From Methanothrix sp. (GTDB lineage Archaea > Halobacteriota > Methanosarcinia > Methanotrichales > Methanotrichaceae): a stretch of 8,351 nt of DNA. A program made the position numbers and the translations under genes. The number at the start of each line of letters is the position of its first letter. Position 1 is the first letter of the stretch. The DNA lies in assembly GCA_003162615.1 (NCBI GenBank), contig PMNG01000128.1:605-8955 (forward strand), in the 5' to 3' direction. The notes under the pieces were generated by a model that saw only the letters and a program-made list of their open reading frames with translations, ran no database searches and had not been told where the DNA came from. Below are positions 1 to 6,324 of this stretch, piece by piece.

Positions 1-49
1 ACAAGAAAAACAGAATATCAACCTTAACCCTTCCCTGGAGGACATCAAA

Positions 50-940
50 ATGAGGTCTTTCTTCAGGTTCGCCGGTGGCAAATCGAAATTATCGAAGCTC
101 ATCGCTCGTATTATTTTCGATAGGTTTGGTGCGATTTCGGACTATAGAGAGCCCTTCTTTGGCGGCGGGAGCGTTGGGTTAGAGGTAATGGAGCATCTTG
201 GACCCGGCACAAAGGTATGGATCAACGATAAAGACGACTCATTGATGGGCATATGGCAGGCAGTTGTAGAAAATCCGCATAGTATAACCGATCCGACTAC
301 GGGTTACGAGCCGAGACTGAAAGACTTTCATGAGTTCAAGCATAGGTTGACGGACCCCGATGACAAGAGCTCGCCCCAGGATCGGGCCATAATGCAGTTA
401 GTCATGCGCCAGACCTCCTTTTCTGGGTTAGGCGTTATGTCTGGCGGGCCAATGGGTGGAAGGTCACAGAAATCCAAGGACTACAAGATAAACGCCCGAT
501 GGTCGCCTAATTCGATGAGCAAGAAGATTATGCAAGCTCATAAGCTATTCGAAAAGTTCGATGTCAAATGTACGTCGACGGATTATGGCGAAGTGCTACA
601 GGGTGTGACGAGAAACAGCGTCGTGTACCTGGACCCACCTTATAGGCAGAAGGGCCATCAGTTGTATCAGGTGCAGTTCTCCAAAGAAGAGCATGCAAAG
701 CTTGCTGATGTGCTGAAAAGACTGGACTGCAAGTGGTTCCTTTCATATGATAACTGCCAAGAGGTTAGAGAGCTGTATGATTGGGCAGAGATTATTCAGA
801 TTCCGGTATCCTATACTCTGAATAATACGGGTCGAGCTGTTGAATTGTTGATTATGCCCAGGCTTGAAGGCGATGGATCGTCATCTCAGCCAGATATGAC
901 AAGTAGGGCCATTGTACGTAACTCGGGTGGTCGTACATGA
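50..940 (+). CDS. D12-class (Dam-like) N6-adenine DNA methyltransferase
   Basis: Transfers a methyl group from S-adenosylmethionine to adenine N6 in DNA. The family architecture is complete: FRFAGGKSK (residues 5-13) is the N-terminal AdoMet-contacting motif, YREPFFGGGS (32-41) is motif I, DPPY (195-198) is the catalytic motif IV, and LSYDN (231-235) with a C-terminal AVELLIMP strand matches the end of the fold. At 296 residues it is close to the usual 270-300. GGAGG at 37-41 lies 8 bases before ATG 50, and the FRFAGGK motif normally sits at the extreme N-terminus, so this start is preferred even though the frame stays open to the window edge. Another frame ends with TGA at 51-53, so a preceding gene might overlap by ATGA. 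The stop overlaps the next start (ATGA, 937-940). No restriction endonuclease is visible beside it, so it is probably an orphan enzyme protecting or marking element DNA. Target sequence unknown. Confidence 0.93.
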   Translation: MRSFFRFAGGKSKLSKLIARIIFDRFGAISDYREPFFGGGSVGLEVMEHLGPGTKVWINDKDDSLMGIWQAVVENPHSITDPTTGYEPRLKDFHEFKHRLTDPDDKSSPQDRAIMQLVMRQTSFSGLGVMSGGPMGGRSQKSKDYKINARWSPNSMSKKIMQAHKLFEKFDVKCTSTDYGEVLQGVTRNSVVYLDPPYRQKGHQLYQVQFSKEEHAKLADVLKRLDCKWFLSYDNCQEVRELYDWAEIIQIPVSYTLNNTGRAVELLIMPRLEGDGSSSQPDMTSRAIVRNSGGRT

Positions 941-1797
941 CCAACTTTGCTCCCTACAAGCCCCAGAAGAAGACAGCAGCGATACTGGAACGCGCAATGC
1001 AGTATGTCAAGTCAGTCCCGTACACAGTTAGTGCAAGGTGGCTATTTTACCGTCTCTACCAAGAGGGGTACTACCGCGACAAGAAGGACTACAAAGACCA
1101 ATTTATGAATCCTCTAGCCGAGGCCCGGAAGAGGATGTACGGCGAATGGCGACCCTGGACGCTGTCAGACGAGACTAGATCTCCCATATACCGTGGACAA
1201 GGGTTCGCAGACCAGCTAGAGTGGTTGGAAGCTATGGGCAAGCAGGAGTGCCGCCTAGACCGATGGGCAGCGAGATCCGTCTATGTGGAGATCTGGTACG
1301 AGGCCAAAGCTATGACGGGCCAGTTTGAGCATTACACACAAGACATCACTCTACGGCCGTTCGGTGGGCAACCCAGTATTCCGTTCAAATGGGATGTAGT
1401 ACCACATTTCGCCCGGATCAGAAGAGATTACCCAGACAAGCCGATCAAAGTCCTGTACTTTGGAGACAACGACAAGCACGGAAACCAGATCCCCAAATCA
1501 GCCGTAGATGATATTGAGTATTGGTGCGGCCAGAGGGGAATTGGATTCGAGTTCTATCGGGCTGGACTCAATGACGGCCAAGAGGACGAGTTCGACATAC
1601 TAGAGAACCCGGAACATCCCGGCACATACCAGTGGGAGGCTCTTACCGACGAAGCGGCCAGGACTATCTTAGCTCAGGCCTTGTCCACAATTCCCGACAT
1701 GACGGCAAACGATGAAGAGGTCAAGAAGGCCGAGGCCAAGGTCACGGAGAAGTTCCAGCGGCTGTGGCCGGATTTTATGCATAGGATGGCTACGTAA
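937..1797 (+). CDS. Standalone topoisomerase VI subunit A-like protein (wHTH + Toprim)
   Basis: The 286 residues read as a short member of the Spo11/Topo VI-A superfamily. The N-terminal part, with TVSARWLFYRLYQEG (30-44), an LAEAR helix and a following DETR, matches the winged-helix domain; Tyr38 in LFYR sits where the DNA-attacking tyrosine is expected, though I cannot align it rigorously. The Toprim domain follows: YVEIWYEAKAM (116-126), whose Glu122 is the likely acidic catalytic residue, and YFGDNDKHG (174-182), whose Asp177 and Asp179 form the DxD metal site. No GHKL ATPase B subunit lies in the window, so this resembles the short B-less A-like proteins of mobile elements (called Mini-A) rather than a full topoisomerase. 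A DNA nicking/cleaving or topology role in replication or packaging is inferred. The start overlaps the methyltransferase stop by ATGA, with a GGGTGGT ribosome-binding-like tract at 925-931. Confidence 0.75.
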   Translation: MTNFAPYKPQKKTAAILERAMQYVKSVPYTVSARWLFYRLYQEGYYRDKKDYKDQFMNPLAEARKRMYGEWRPWTLSDETRSPIYRGQGFADQLEWLEAMGKQECRLDRWAARSVYVEIWYEAKAMTGQFEHYTQDITLRPFGGQPSIPFKWDVVPHFARIRRDYPDKPIKVLYFGDNDKHGNQIPKSAVDDIEYWCGQRGIGFEFYRAGLNDGQEDEFDILENPEHPGTYQWEALTDEAARTILAQALSTIPDMTANDEEVKKAEAKVTEKFQRLWPDFMHRMAT

Positions 1798-1894
1798 TCA
1801 CATCGTCGATTTTGATTGACCATCTATAGACTAACTGGGACCTGTGGTACCAACCGATAGGATCGTTGGGTCGTATGACAAAGGGCACTAAATT

Positions 1895-2029
1895 ATGCAA
1901 ACTGATTCGGGTATTGGTCTTCACAAGGGCAGGACTGAAGCCCGGCCAGAGCATGAAGCCCGATCAGGCAAATTTTACGGACGGCCTGTAGTATTGAGGA
2001 ACTATTCGAGAAATATTCCTCAGGAGTAA
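1895..2029 (+). CDS. Possible 44-residue basic small protein
   Basis: ATG at 1895 opens 44 codons ending in TAA at 2027-2029. The stop lies just after the AGGAG that serves the next start, a spacing that would allow translational coupling. The product is hydrophilic and Arg/Glu/His rich (RTEARPEHEARSGK in the middle, then FYGRPVVLRNYSRN), with no recognised domain. The RTEARPEHEAR stretch comes from the internal 18-bp imperfect repeat. There is no good ribosome binding site before 1895, and another frame (1875-1991) is open over much of the same stretch, so coding is uncertain. Confidence 0.28.
   Translation: MQTDSGIGLHKGRTEARPEHEARSGKFYGRPVVLRNYSRNIPQE
1936..1971 (+). repeat. Imperfect 18-bp tandem repeat (TGAAGCCCG core)
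   Basis: TGAAGCCCG occurs at 1936-1944 and 1954-1962, exactly 18 bp apart, and the following bases also match in part (CAG at equivalent positions). The 18-bp period keeps reading frame. It could be an operator pair ahead of the AbrB-like gene or a small coding duplication. Confidence 0.5.
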
Positions 2030-2033
2030 CTAC

Positions 2034-2249
2034 ATGGATTTTGGACAGCGCAGGCTTCTGCGGCATAGACGCGTCTACAGGACCATCAATTTGCCGTTCG
2101 GTATTGCAAGGCTATGGGAGAGCGTCGAAACCGTGAGCATTGTGTACAACGAAGCGCAGGAAGAGGTCGTCATAAGGCCCGTAGTAGACAAACAAAAGAG
2201 CATCAACACAATGCCAATCACTACACCAGCTGATCATTTCGGCATGTAG
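2034..2249 (+). CDS. Small AbrB/SpoVT-like DNA-binding protein (putative regulator)
   Basis: A 71-residue protein with AGGAG at 2022-2026, 7 bases before the ATG, so the start is well supported. After a very basic N-terminus (QRRLLRHRRVYR), the stretch TINLPFGIARLWESV is followed by two strands (TVSIVYNE and EEVVIRPV). This matches the order of the swapped-hairpin AbrB fold, where an R-x-I-x-L/I-P-x-x-I segment precedes a helix and paired strands ending in hVIRP. The loop normally reading G-x-K-x-G-D is not conserved, so it is a divergent member if it is one. Such proteins in mobile elements usually act as autorepressors or antitoxins. No toxin-like partner follows, which favours a transcriptional role. 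The tail after the last strand (residues 50-71) appears disordered. Confidence 0.5.
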   Translation: MDFGQRRLLRHRRVYRTINLPFGIARLWESVETVSIVYNEAQEEVVIRPVVDKQKSINTMPITTPADHFGM

Positions 2250-2341
2250 TCCGACCAATACTTTTGAAAACCGGGAATCCGCCTCCTGAGACCGGCGGGC
2301 AAAGATTCGGTTTCGTTTGAGGCCGAACCAGAGTATGAAAT
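2250..2341 (+). promoter_or_regulatory. Structured leader between the AbrB-like and Sm-like genes
   Basis: The 92-base gap contains GAATC/GATTC arms enclosing CCGCC/GGCGG (about 2276-2308), then a second possible stem TTCGG/CCGAA (about 2306-2328). No good Shine-Dalgarno precedes ATG 2342, so structure or leaderless initiation may control the next gene. Pairing was judged by eye only. Confidence 0.3.
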
Positions 2342-2578
2342 ATGGAGAAAGAGAAAGCAAACCTTCAAACAGACCGGCTGAAGTTAGGTTTGGTCTATTG
2401 TACAGAAACCGAACGCCACAGATTGCCTCTTCATGGCAAGCTGATCGCGATAAACGGTGATCTTTTAACATTCGAACGAAGGGATGGCCGTCAGGTCACA
2501 GTCCGAATGTCCACGATCATCGCTATCATGCCGATCTACAACCAGCCCAAGCCCGCGGCCTCGGGGAGGTCCCCATGA
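2342..2578 (+). CDS. Small Sm/Hfq-like beta-barrel candidate
   Basis: A 78-residue protein. Residues 30-65 read as a chain of short strands: LHGKLIAINGDLLTFE, then RRDGRQVTVRMSTIIAIMP. The pattern GKLI-x-x-x-G-D-h-h-x-h-E, a polar DG turn, and a final R-x-S/T-x-I-x-x-I-x-P strand is what Sm-like and Hfq-like small barrels show, so RNA binding is possible, but this is inference from pattern alone. An in-frame TGA at 2336-2338 forces the start to ATG 2342 or later; a competing 41-codon ORF begins at ATG 2335 in another frame. The stop overlaps the primase-helicase start as ATGA, and its last codons run through the hairpin covering that gene's ribosome binding site, so its translation probably controls primase-helicase translation. 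An alternative is an orphan small beta-protein of unknown role. Confidence 0.55.
   Translation: MEKEKANLQTDRLKLGLVYCTETERHRLPLHGKLIAINGDLLTFERRDGRQVTVRMSTIIAIMPIYNQPKPAASGRSP
2563..2574 (+). promoter_or_regulatory. Hairpin covering the primase-helicase ribosome binding site
   Basis: GGGG (2563-2566) pairs perfectly with CCCC (2571-2574) around an AGGT loop, and the GGAGGT ribosome binding site (2565-2570) lies within it. The ATG follows immediately at 2575. A ribosome finishing the upstream gene would melt this stem, giving a simple translational coupling switch. Confidence 0.45.
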
Positions 2579-5500
2579 TCACCGGCACCTCACCAGAAGA
2601 GAGAGAAGTTCTGGCCAAGCTTGAGGGCATGGGCCCGTTAGCCCAGGAAATTATTAATAAGTGCGACACCCTCCGAGCTGCGGTGCAGGCTATCGAAAGA
2701 GAATCGAAACTGCACGAAAAGTTCGTCAAGGCATTCAATGGCAAAACCGCTGAACAAGTCATCGCAGCAGCAGAGGCGCAGCAGGCCGTTGAGCAACAAG
2801 ACCCCAAGGTTGTTGGCCAGAAGGTCGAGCCTGAGGCCGTGGAGGGAGAAGAGAAGACCACCATACCTCCAGGCGTGACCCAGCCAGCCACGCCCGCGTT
2901 CACGGCACCGAAGGCTCTCAGGGAGTTGACCAGATGGGTGTGCCGCAAGGATAGCAAGGGTGTTGGTGGTAAGGCTACTAATGGTAAGACGCCTTGCGAC
3001 ACGATAGGTCGGACACATGTTCCGCCAAGGGCCGAAGAAGGAGAAGACTTAACGTGGAAAGACCCCGATTTCTGGATGGACTTCGACCGTGTCGTCCGAG
3101 CATATGAGCGCAAACCATCCAAGCTGGCCGGAATTGGGTTCATTATCACCAAGGACGAAAGCCTCGCACATGACCAGCAGATTGTTGGCGTCGACATCGA
3201 TGCGTGCCGAAACCCGGAGAACGGACAAACCAGCCCGGCTGTATTAGAGTTCCTAAAGAGGTTGAATTCGCCGACACAGGTAAGCCCGTCTGGGTGCGGG
3301 TTCAGGGTGTTCTGCATCGGCATATTGCCGTACGATGTCCCATCAAAGTTTGGATACTTCATGGCCAACGATTTGAGCGACGCAGATAAGGCCGCAATAC
3401 TCGCCAAGAAGCCAGCGATAAGAGAGAAAATAGCAAACGGCGAACAAGGTTTCAATGCTATAGAGCTTTATGTAGGCGGTCCTCGGCACCTTACCGTAAC
3501 CAAAGGTTGGATGTCAGAATACCCAACCGAGTGTGAAAATCGGTCTGAGGTTCTACGATATCTTCTAAAGGAATACATCAAAGAGAACGAACCTGCGAAG
3601 AAGTCGTCTAGGACATCGAAACCACGCAACTCCAAAAATCTGCACGAGCTGTTGCGTAATGAATATCCAATAAGTATCGATCAACTCCTTGACATATCAG
3701 GTTTCACTCCGGAAGGAAGTCAGATATCGGGTCCAAATCCGTGGTTAGGTAGCTCAAGCGGCCACAATCTAGTCATAAACCCAAGTGAGGGGACATGGGC
3801 CAACATGCACAACTTCACCGGAGGAACTGCGCCCGGAGGAGATGCTTGGCTTCTAGCGGCCTGCGCTTGCGGTGCCGTCGATTGGGCGAGTGCCGGCCCT
3901 GGATCGATGGACGATCGTGAAGTGATCGAGAAGACCAAAGAATATGTCGCTGAACGTGGGATCTATACAGTGGACCAACTGTTCCCCGATAGAACGGCAA
4001 AGCCCAATGAACAAGCAATAAAAAAGGCCATTGAAGACGCAATGAAGCTCAAGGACGCTGCCCTTGCCGCGCCAGATTTGGCGTTATGGTCTATACCGAA
4101 AAACGTAGGGCTTCTCAAGTTCGTTCATGATTTTGCTCAACAGACGTACTTCCAGATTATGGCTGCGTGGAAGTCGAAGCTACCGACAACCAAGATCGAA
4201 AAGTTAGTTGAGGGTGAGATAAAAAAGGACAGGAAGAGTGGTTCCGATAAGAGGGATCGCTCTCCTGCCCAACTTGTTATGGACGCGATCGAGGAAGCCG
4301 GGTATGAGCTTTGGCACACACAGGATGGAATGGGCTACATCACTATCGATGGGCGACATGTCATCATCGGGACCAGTGAGTTCAACGCATTTATTACCAC
4401 GATGTATCACGACGAGACGCATGATGTGCTGAGTGCCAATGCACTGAGGAGCGTCGCAGCGACGCTTGATGGTTACGCGACTAGATTCGGTAGTCCAGAA
4501 TATGAGATTGATACGAGGGTTGCCAGACGCGGTGAAACCATCTATGTTGATATGGCAAACGAGAAAGGTGAAGTCATAGCGGTAACAAAGGACGGGTGGA
4601 AGATCCAAACTGGCGCGCCTGTGAGGTTCAGGCGACCTAAGGGCATGCTACCATTGCCTTACCCTGTGGATGGTGGATCTCTTGAAGAGATCAAGACCGT
4701 CACGAACATCGTTGACGACCAATTCATTTTGGTCAAGGCGTGGCTAATTGGAACGCTGAACCCAGTTGGAAGCTATCCCGTTCTGGTGTTCGTCTCTCCC
4801 GGTGGTAGGGTAAAGTCAAGAACGTGCGCTAGGCTCAAGAAGGTCATCGATCCGGCCTTCACAGAGCTGGAGTCGCTACCTACTAAAAAAGAGTCTGATG
4901 ATGCTTTGATCATAGCTGCTCTAGATAATCTGGCCATATCGTTCGACAACGTGAGCTACATCTCCCCTGAGATGTCGGATAGATTGTGCAAGATATCATC
5001 GGGAGCTGGGTTCAGGCGGCGCAAGTTCTACACAAACGCAGAGAGCGTCCAATTTGTGTTGAAGAAGCCCATGATCATAAACGGAATCAACGAATCGGTG
5101 ACCAAGGGCGACCTGCTTGACAGGAGCATATTCATAGAGTCTCCGTTGCCGACGTTTAAGGCGACCGCCGACGCGGAAAGCGAGTTCACCGAGATGCATC
5201 CTAAGCTTTTGGGTGCGCTACTTAACTACGCCGTCGCCGGTCTGAAGGCTATGGCAGCAGGAGATGTGCCAGCCGGATGCAACACCCGTATGACAGACTT
5301 TGCTCAATGGGTCGTCCTATGTCTGGGGCCAGAGGAGGGCAAGAAATTCACCAAGGTGTACTCAGAGAACAAAGACGCTCAGATCGACAGTGTCTCGGAA
5401 GGGAACCCAGTCGTTGAGACGCTGAGGATGTTCATGAAAACCAAAGGAAACGAATCGAGTTGGACGGGAACAGCTTCTGAGTTGCTGATCAGTCTTGAAA

Positions 5501-5748
5501 GACAGGGCGGCTATAAGTCGGGGTACGCTCCGAGGCCCGAGGGGTGGCCGGCAAATCCACGTTCGCTCTCATCCAAATTGAATGAACTCGACTCACAAAT
5601 AAGAAAACGCGGCCTGGTAGTAACTCGTCATAGAGGGACAGAAAGAAAGATCACGGTGGACCACATTCCAGGGTTCTGTGAACCCGACGACGCCCTCAAC
5701 AAAAAGGTTTTTGCCGACCCGACGACCAACTTGGATGATCACGAATAG
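2575..5748 (+). CDS. Primase-polymerase/SF3-type helicase-like replication protein
   Basis: A 1057-residue replicative protein of plasmid/phage type. Order: charged, Ala/Glu-rich N-terminal extension (1-110); a primase-polymerase (AEP, NrS-1-like) domain starting LRELTRWVC, with GVDIDAC (Asp207, Asp209) as metal motif, SPSG (237-240), IELY (Glu297) and RHLTVTKG (304-311); a CHC2-like segment, GSSSGHNLVINP (392-403) to PGGDAW (420-425); then a linker and an ATPase domain with PVLVF before SPGGRVKSRT (741-750), Walker B-like SFDN (789-792), LLDRS (847-851) with a probable arginine finger Arg850, and a C-terminal winged-helix-like region with WTGTASELL and RSLSSKLNEL. In the family the ATPase reads LVLxGxxGxGKS; here both P-loop glycines are changed (Ser741, Val746), leaving Lys747-Ser748. 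The CHC2-like part has Asn410 and Asn413 where cysteines are expected. The start is fixed by GGAGGT 2565-2570 and the ATGA overlap. Likely the element's replication initiator. Confidence 0.88.
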   Translation: MITGTSPEEREVLAKLEGMGPLAQEIINKCDTLRAAVQAIERESKLHEKFVKAFNGKTAEQVIAAAEAQQAVEQQDPKVVGQKVEPEAVEGEEKTTIPPGVTQPATPAFTAPKALRELTRWVCRKDSKGVGGKATNGKTPCDTIGRTHVPPRAEEGEDLTWKDPDFWMDFDRVVRAYERKPSKLAGIGFIITKDESLAHDQQIVGVDIDACRNPENGQTSPAVLEFLKRLNSPTQVSPSGCGFRVFCIGILPYDVPSKFGYFMANDLSDADKAAILAKKPAIREKIANGEQGFNAIELYVGGPRHLTVTKGWMSEYPTECENRSEVLRYLLKEYIKENEPAKKSSRTSKPRNSKNLHELLRNEYPISIDQLLDISGFTPEGSQISGPNPWLGSSSGHNLVINPSEGTWANMHNFTGGTAPGGDAWLLAACACGAVDWASAGPGSMDDREVIEKTKEYVAERGIYTVDQLFPDRTAKPNEQAIKKAIEDAMKLKDAALAAPDLALWSIPKNVGLLKFVHDFAQQTYFQIMAAWKSKLPTTKIEKLVEGEIKKDRKSGSDKRDRSPAQLVMDAIEEAGYELWHTQDGMGYITIDGRHVIIGTSEFNAFITTMYHDETHDVLSANALRSVAATLDGYATRFGSPEYEIDTRVARRGETIYVDMANEKGEVIAVTKDGWKIQTGAPVRFRRPKGMLPLPYPVDGGSLEEIKTVTNIVDDQFILVKAWLIGTLNPVGSYPVLVFVSPGGRVKSRTCARLKKVIDPAFTELESLPTKKESDDALIIAALDNLAISFDNVSYISPEMSDRLCKISSGAGFRRRKFYTNAESVQFVLKKPMIINGINESVTKGDLLDRSIFIESPLPTFKATADAESEFTEMHPKLLGALLNYAVAGLKAMAAGDVPAGCNTRMTDFAQWVVLCLGPEEGKKFTKVYSENKDAQIDSVSEGNPVVETLRMFMKTKGNESSWTGTASELLISLERQGGYKSGYAPRPEGWPANPRSLSSKLNELDSQIRKRGLVVTRHRGTERKITVDHIPGFCEPDDALNKKVFADPTTNLDDHE

Positions 5749-5757
5749 GCGTGAACA

Positions 5758-5775
5758 TTTTTTATTTTCCTTTTT
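5758..5775 (+). terminator. T-rich archaeal-type terminator
   Basis: Within 10 bases of the primase-helicase stop the plus strand has three close T-runs (6 T, 4 T, 5 T) with no stable stem before them. Such T-tracts alone terminate archaeal RNA polymerase, which fits the end of the operon here. Confidence 0.5.
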
Positions 5776-5880
5776 GCGTATTAATGATGCATTTATACCA
5801 GACGTTTTGTCAATAATTCAAAATCACTTTTATGAGGGATTTTCAAAATTTTACCAAAAAGTCACGGCATGGTGGTGTCC

Positions 5881-5910
5881 GACGCAAGCTTCGACGCAAA
5901 GAAGACGCAA
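5881..5910 (+). repeat. Three GACGCAA iterons
   Basis: GACGCAA occurs at 5881-5887, 5893-5899 and 5904-5910, spaced 12 and 11 bp, close to one helical turn, so a bound protein would sit on one face of the DNA. Related reversed copies lie at 6063-6069 (TTGCGTC) and 6071-6077 (TGCGTCG). Confidence 0.7.
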
Positions 5911-6016
5911 CAAAATGAGATAAATCGATATGTATCACCCAAAAAACATCAAATTCCCGTCGCAAATATAGTGAAAGTGTTCTCTCTATATGGGAAAAAA
6001 ATGGTATATGTAGGGA

Positions 6017-6055
6017 GGGTATATATGTTTTTTAGAGTGTATAAGAAGTATACCC
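6017..6055. repeat. 7-bp inverted repeat GGGTATA/TATACCC
   Basis: GGGTATA at 6017-6023 and TATACCC at 6049-6055 surround a 25-base AT-rich spacer. Its centre (6036) is within 6 bp of the centre of the larger inverted repeat, giving a nested dyad. Confidence 0.55.
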
Positions 6056-6062
6056 GTCAAAT

Positions 6063-6077
6063 TTGCGTCGTGCGTCG
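6063..6077 (-). repeat. Two reverse-oriented iteron copies
   Basis: TTGCGTC (6063-6069) is the exact reverse complement of the GACGCAA iteron, and TGCGTCG (6071-6077) is the reverse complement of the CGACGCA found at 5892-5898. They sit on the opposite side of the AT-rich core from the three forward copies. Confidence 0.6.
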
Positions 6078-6213
6078 TAAAGCCTCTACATATCTATAAC
6101 TGCACGAAATTACATAGTTTGCGACGGAAGTTAATTTAAGTAGATTTTATAGGATTCAGCTGTAAACTTTGTGTGGGAAAATTGGCTGAAAATGACAAAA
6201 TGCCGCGTCCACA

Positions 6214-6239
6214 CGATAGCGCACCGTCGATTGCTATCG
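6214..6239. repeat. Hairpin CGATAGC-N12-GCTATCG
   Basis: A perfect 7-bp stem: CGATAGC at 6214-6220 and GCTATCG at 6233-6239, with a 12-base loop containing CGTCGA. It could be a protein-binding dyad or a nick-site hairpin at the end of the AT-rich region. Confidence 0.5.
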
Positions 6240-6260
6240 ATTACTTTCGGTAAGTGTTCC

Positions 6261-6300
6261 AAATTTGTATAATAACGAACATGCCTTAAAATTTGTATAA
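6261..6300 (+). promoter_or_regulatory. 12-bp direct repeat with TATA-like core, candidate promoter
   Basis: AAATTTGTATAA occurs at 6261-6272 and 6289-6300, 28 bp apart. The downstream copy's TATA-like centre lies about 29 bp before ATG 6325, the distance expected for an archaeal TATA box and a near-leaderless start. The upstream copy may be an operator or a second promoter. Confidence 0.4.
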
Positions 6301-6324
6301 CAGAATTTTTTATTTTTGGGCGAT

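Larger units (their letters stand above)
1798..2033. other. Intergenic gap with possible tiny ORFs and an imperfect hairpin
   Basis: This gap breaks the otherwise overlapping gene series. It holds an imperfect hairpin at 1850-1869 (CCAA/TTGG and CGAT/ATCG around a 3-base loop, one bulged C), which could mark the 3' end of the Toprim gene transcript but lacks a clear T-run. A TGAAGCCCG direct repeat occurs at 1936-1944 and 1954-1962. The strong AGGAG at 2022-2026 serves the next gene. Two overlapping small ORFs (1875-1991, 38 codons; 1895-2029, 44 codons) are open here. I see no confident archaeal TATA box. Confidence 0.5.
5957..6127. repeat. 10-bp inverted repeat flanking the AT-rich core
   Basis: CCGTCGCAAA at 5957-5966 is the exact reverse complement of TTTGCGACGG at 6118-6127. 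Each arm resembles the GACGCAA iteron with one changed base (GTCGCAA). Centre of symmetry about 6042. Confidence 0.65.
5749..6310. other. AT-rich non-coding region, candidate replication origin
   Basis: About 560 bases, clearly more AT-rich than the genes before it, with no supported gene. It holds GACGCAA iterons in both orientations, nested inverted repeats centred near 6036-6042 over an AT-rich core (ATATATGTTTTTTAG at 6021-6035), a further hairpin (6214-6239) and a 12-bp direct repeat (6261-6300). Its position directly after the only replication initiator-like gene fits a plasmid or viral origin. I recognise no canonical archaeal origin recognition box, so the predicted binder is the element's own protein. 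Confidence 0.5.

Noticed and set aside
2112..2471. 119-codon minus-strand open frame
   Set aside because: It is a shadow of the AbrB-like and Sm-like genes, whose starts, ribosome binding site or ATGA overlap give better support.
2526..3455. 309-codon minus-strand open frame
   Set aside because: It lies antisense over the primase-polymerase domain, is rich in Ser/Cys and shows no domain, while the plus strand carries clear catalytic motifs.
5678..6099. Two plus-strand open frames (81 and 76 codons) across the primase end and AT-rich region
   Set aside because: They have no ribosome binding site and run through the iterons and T-tracts; the residue make-up (KKHQ, VYKKYTR) reflects base composition.
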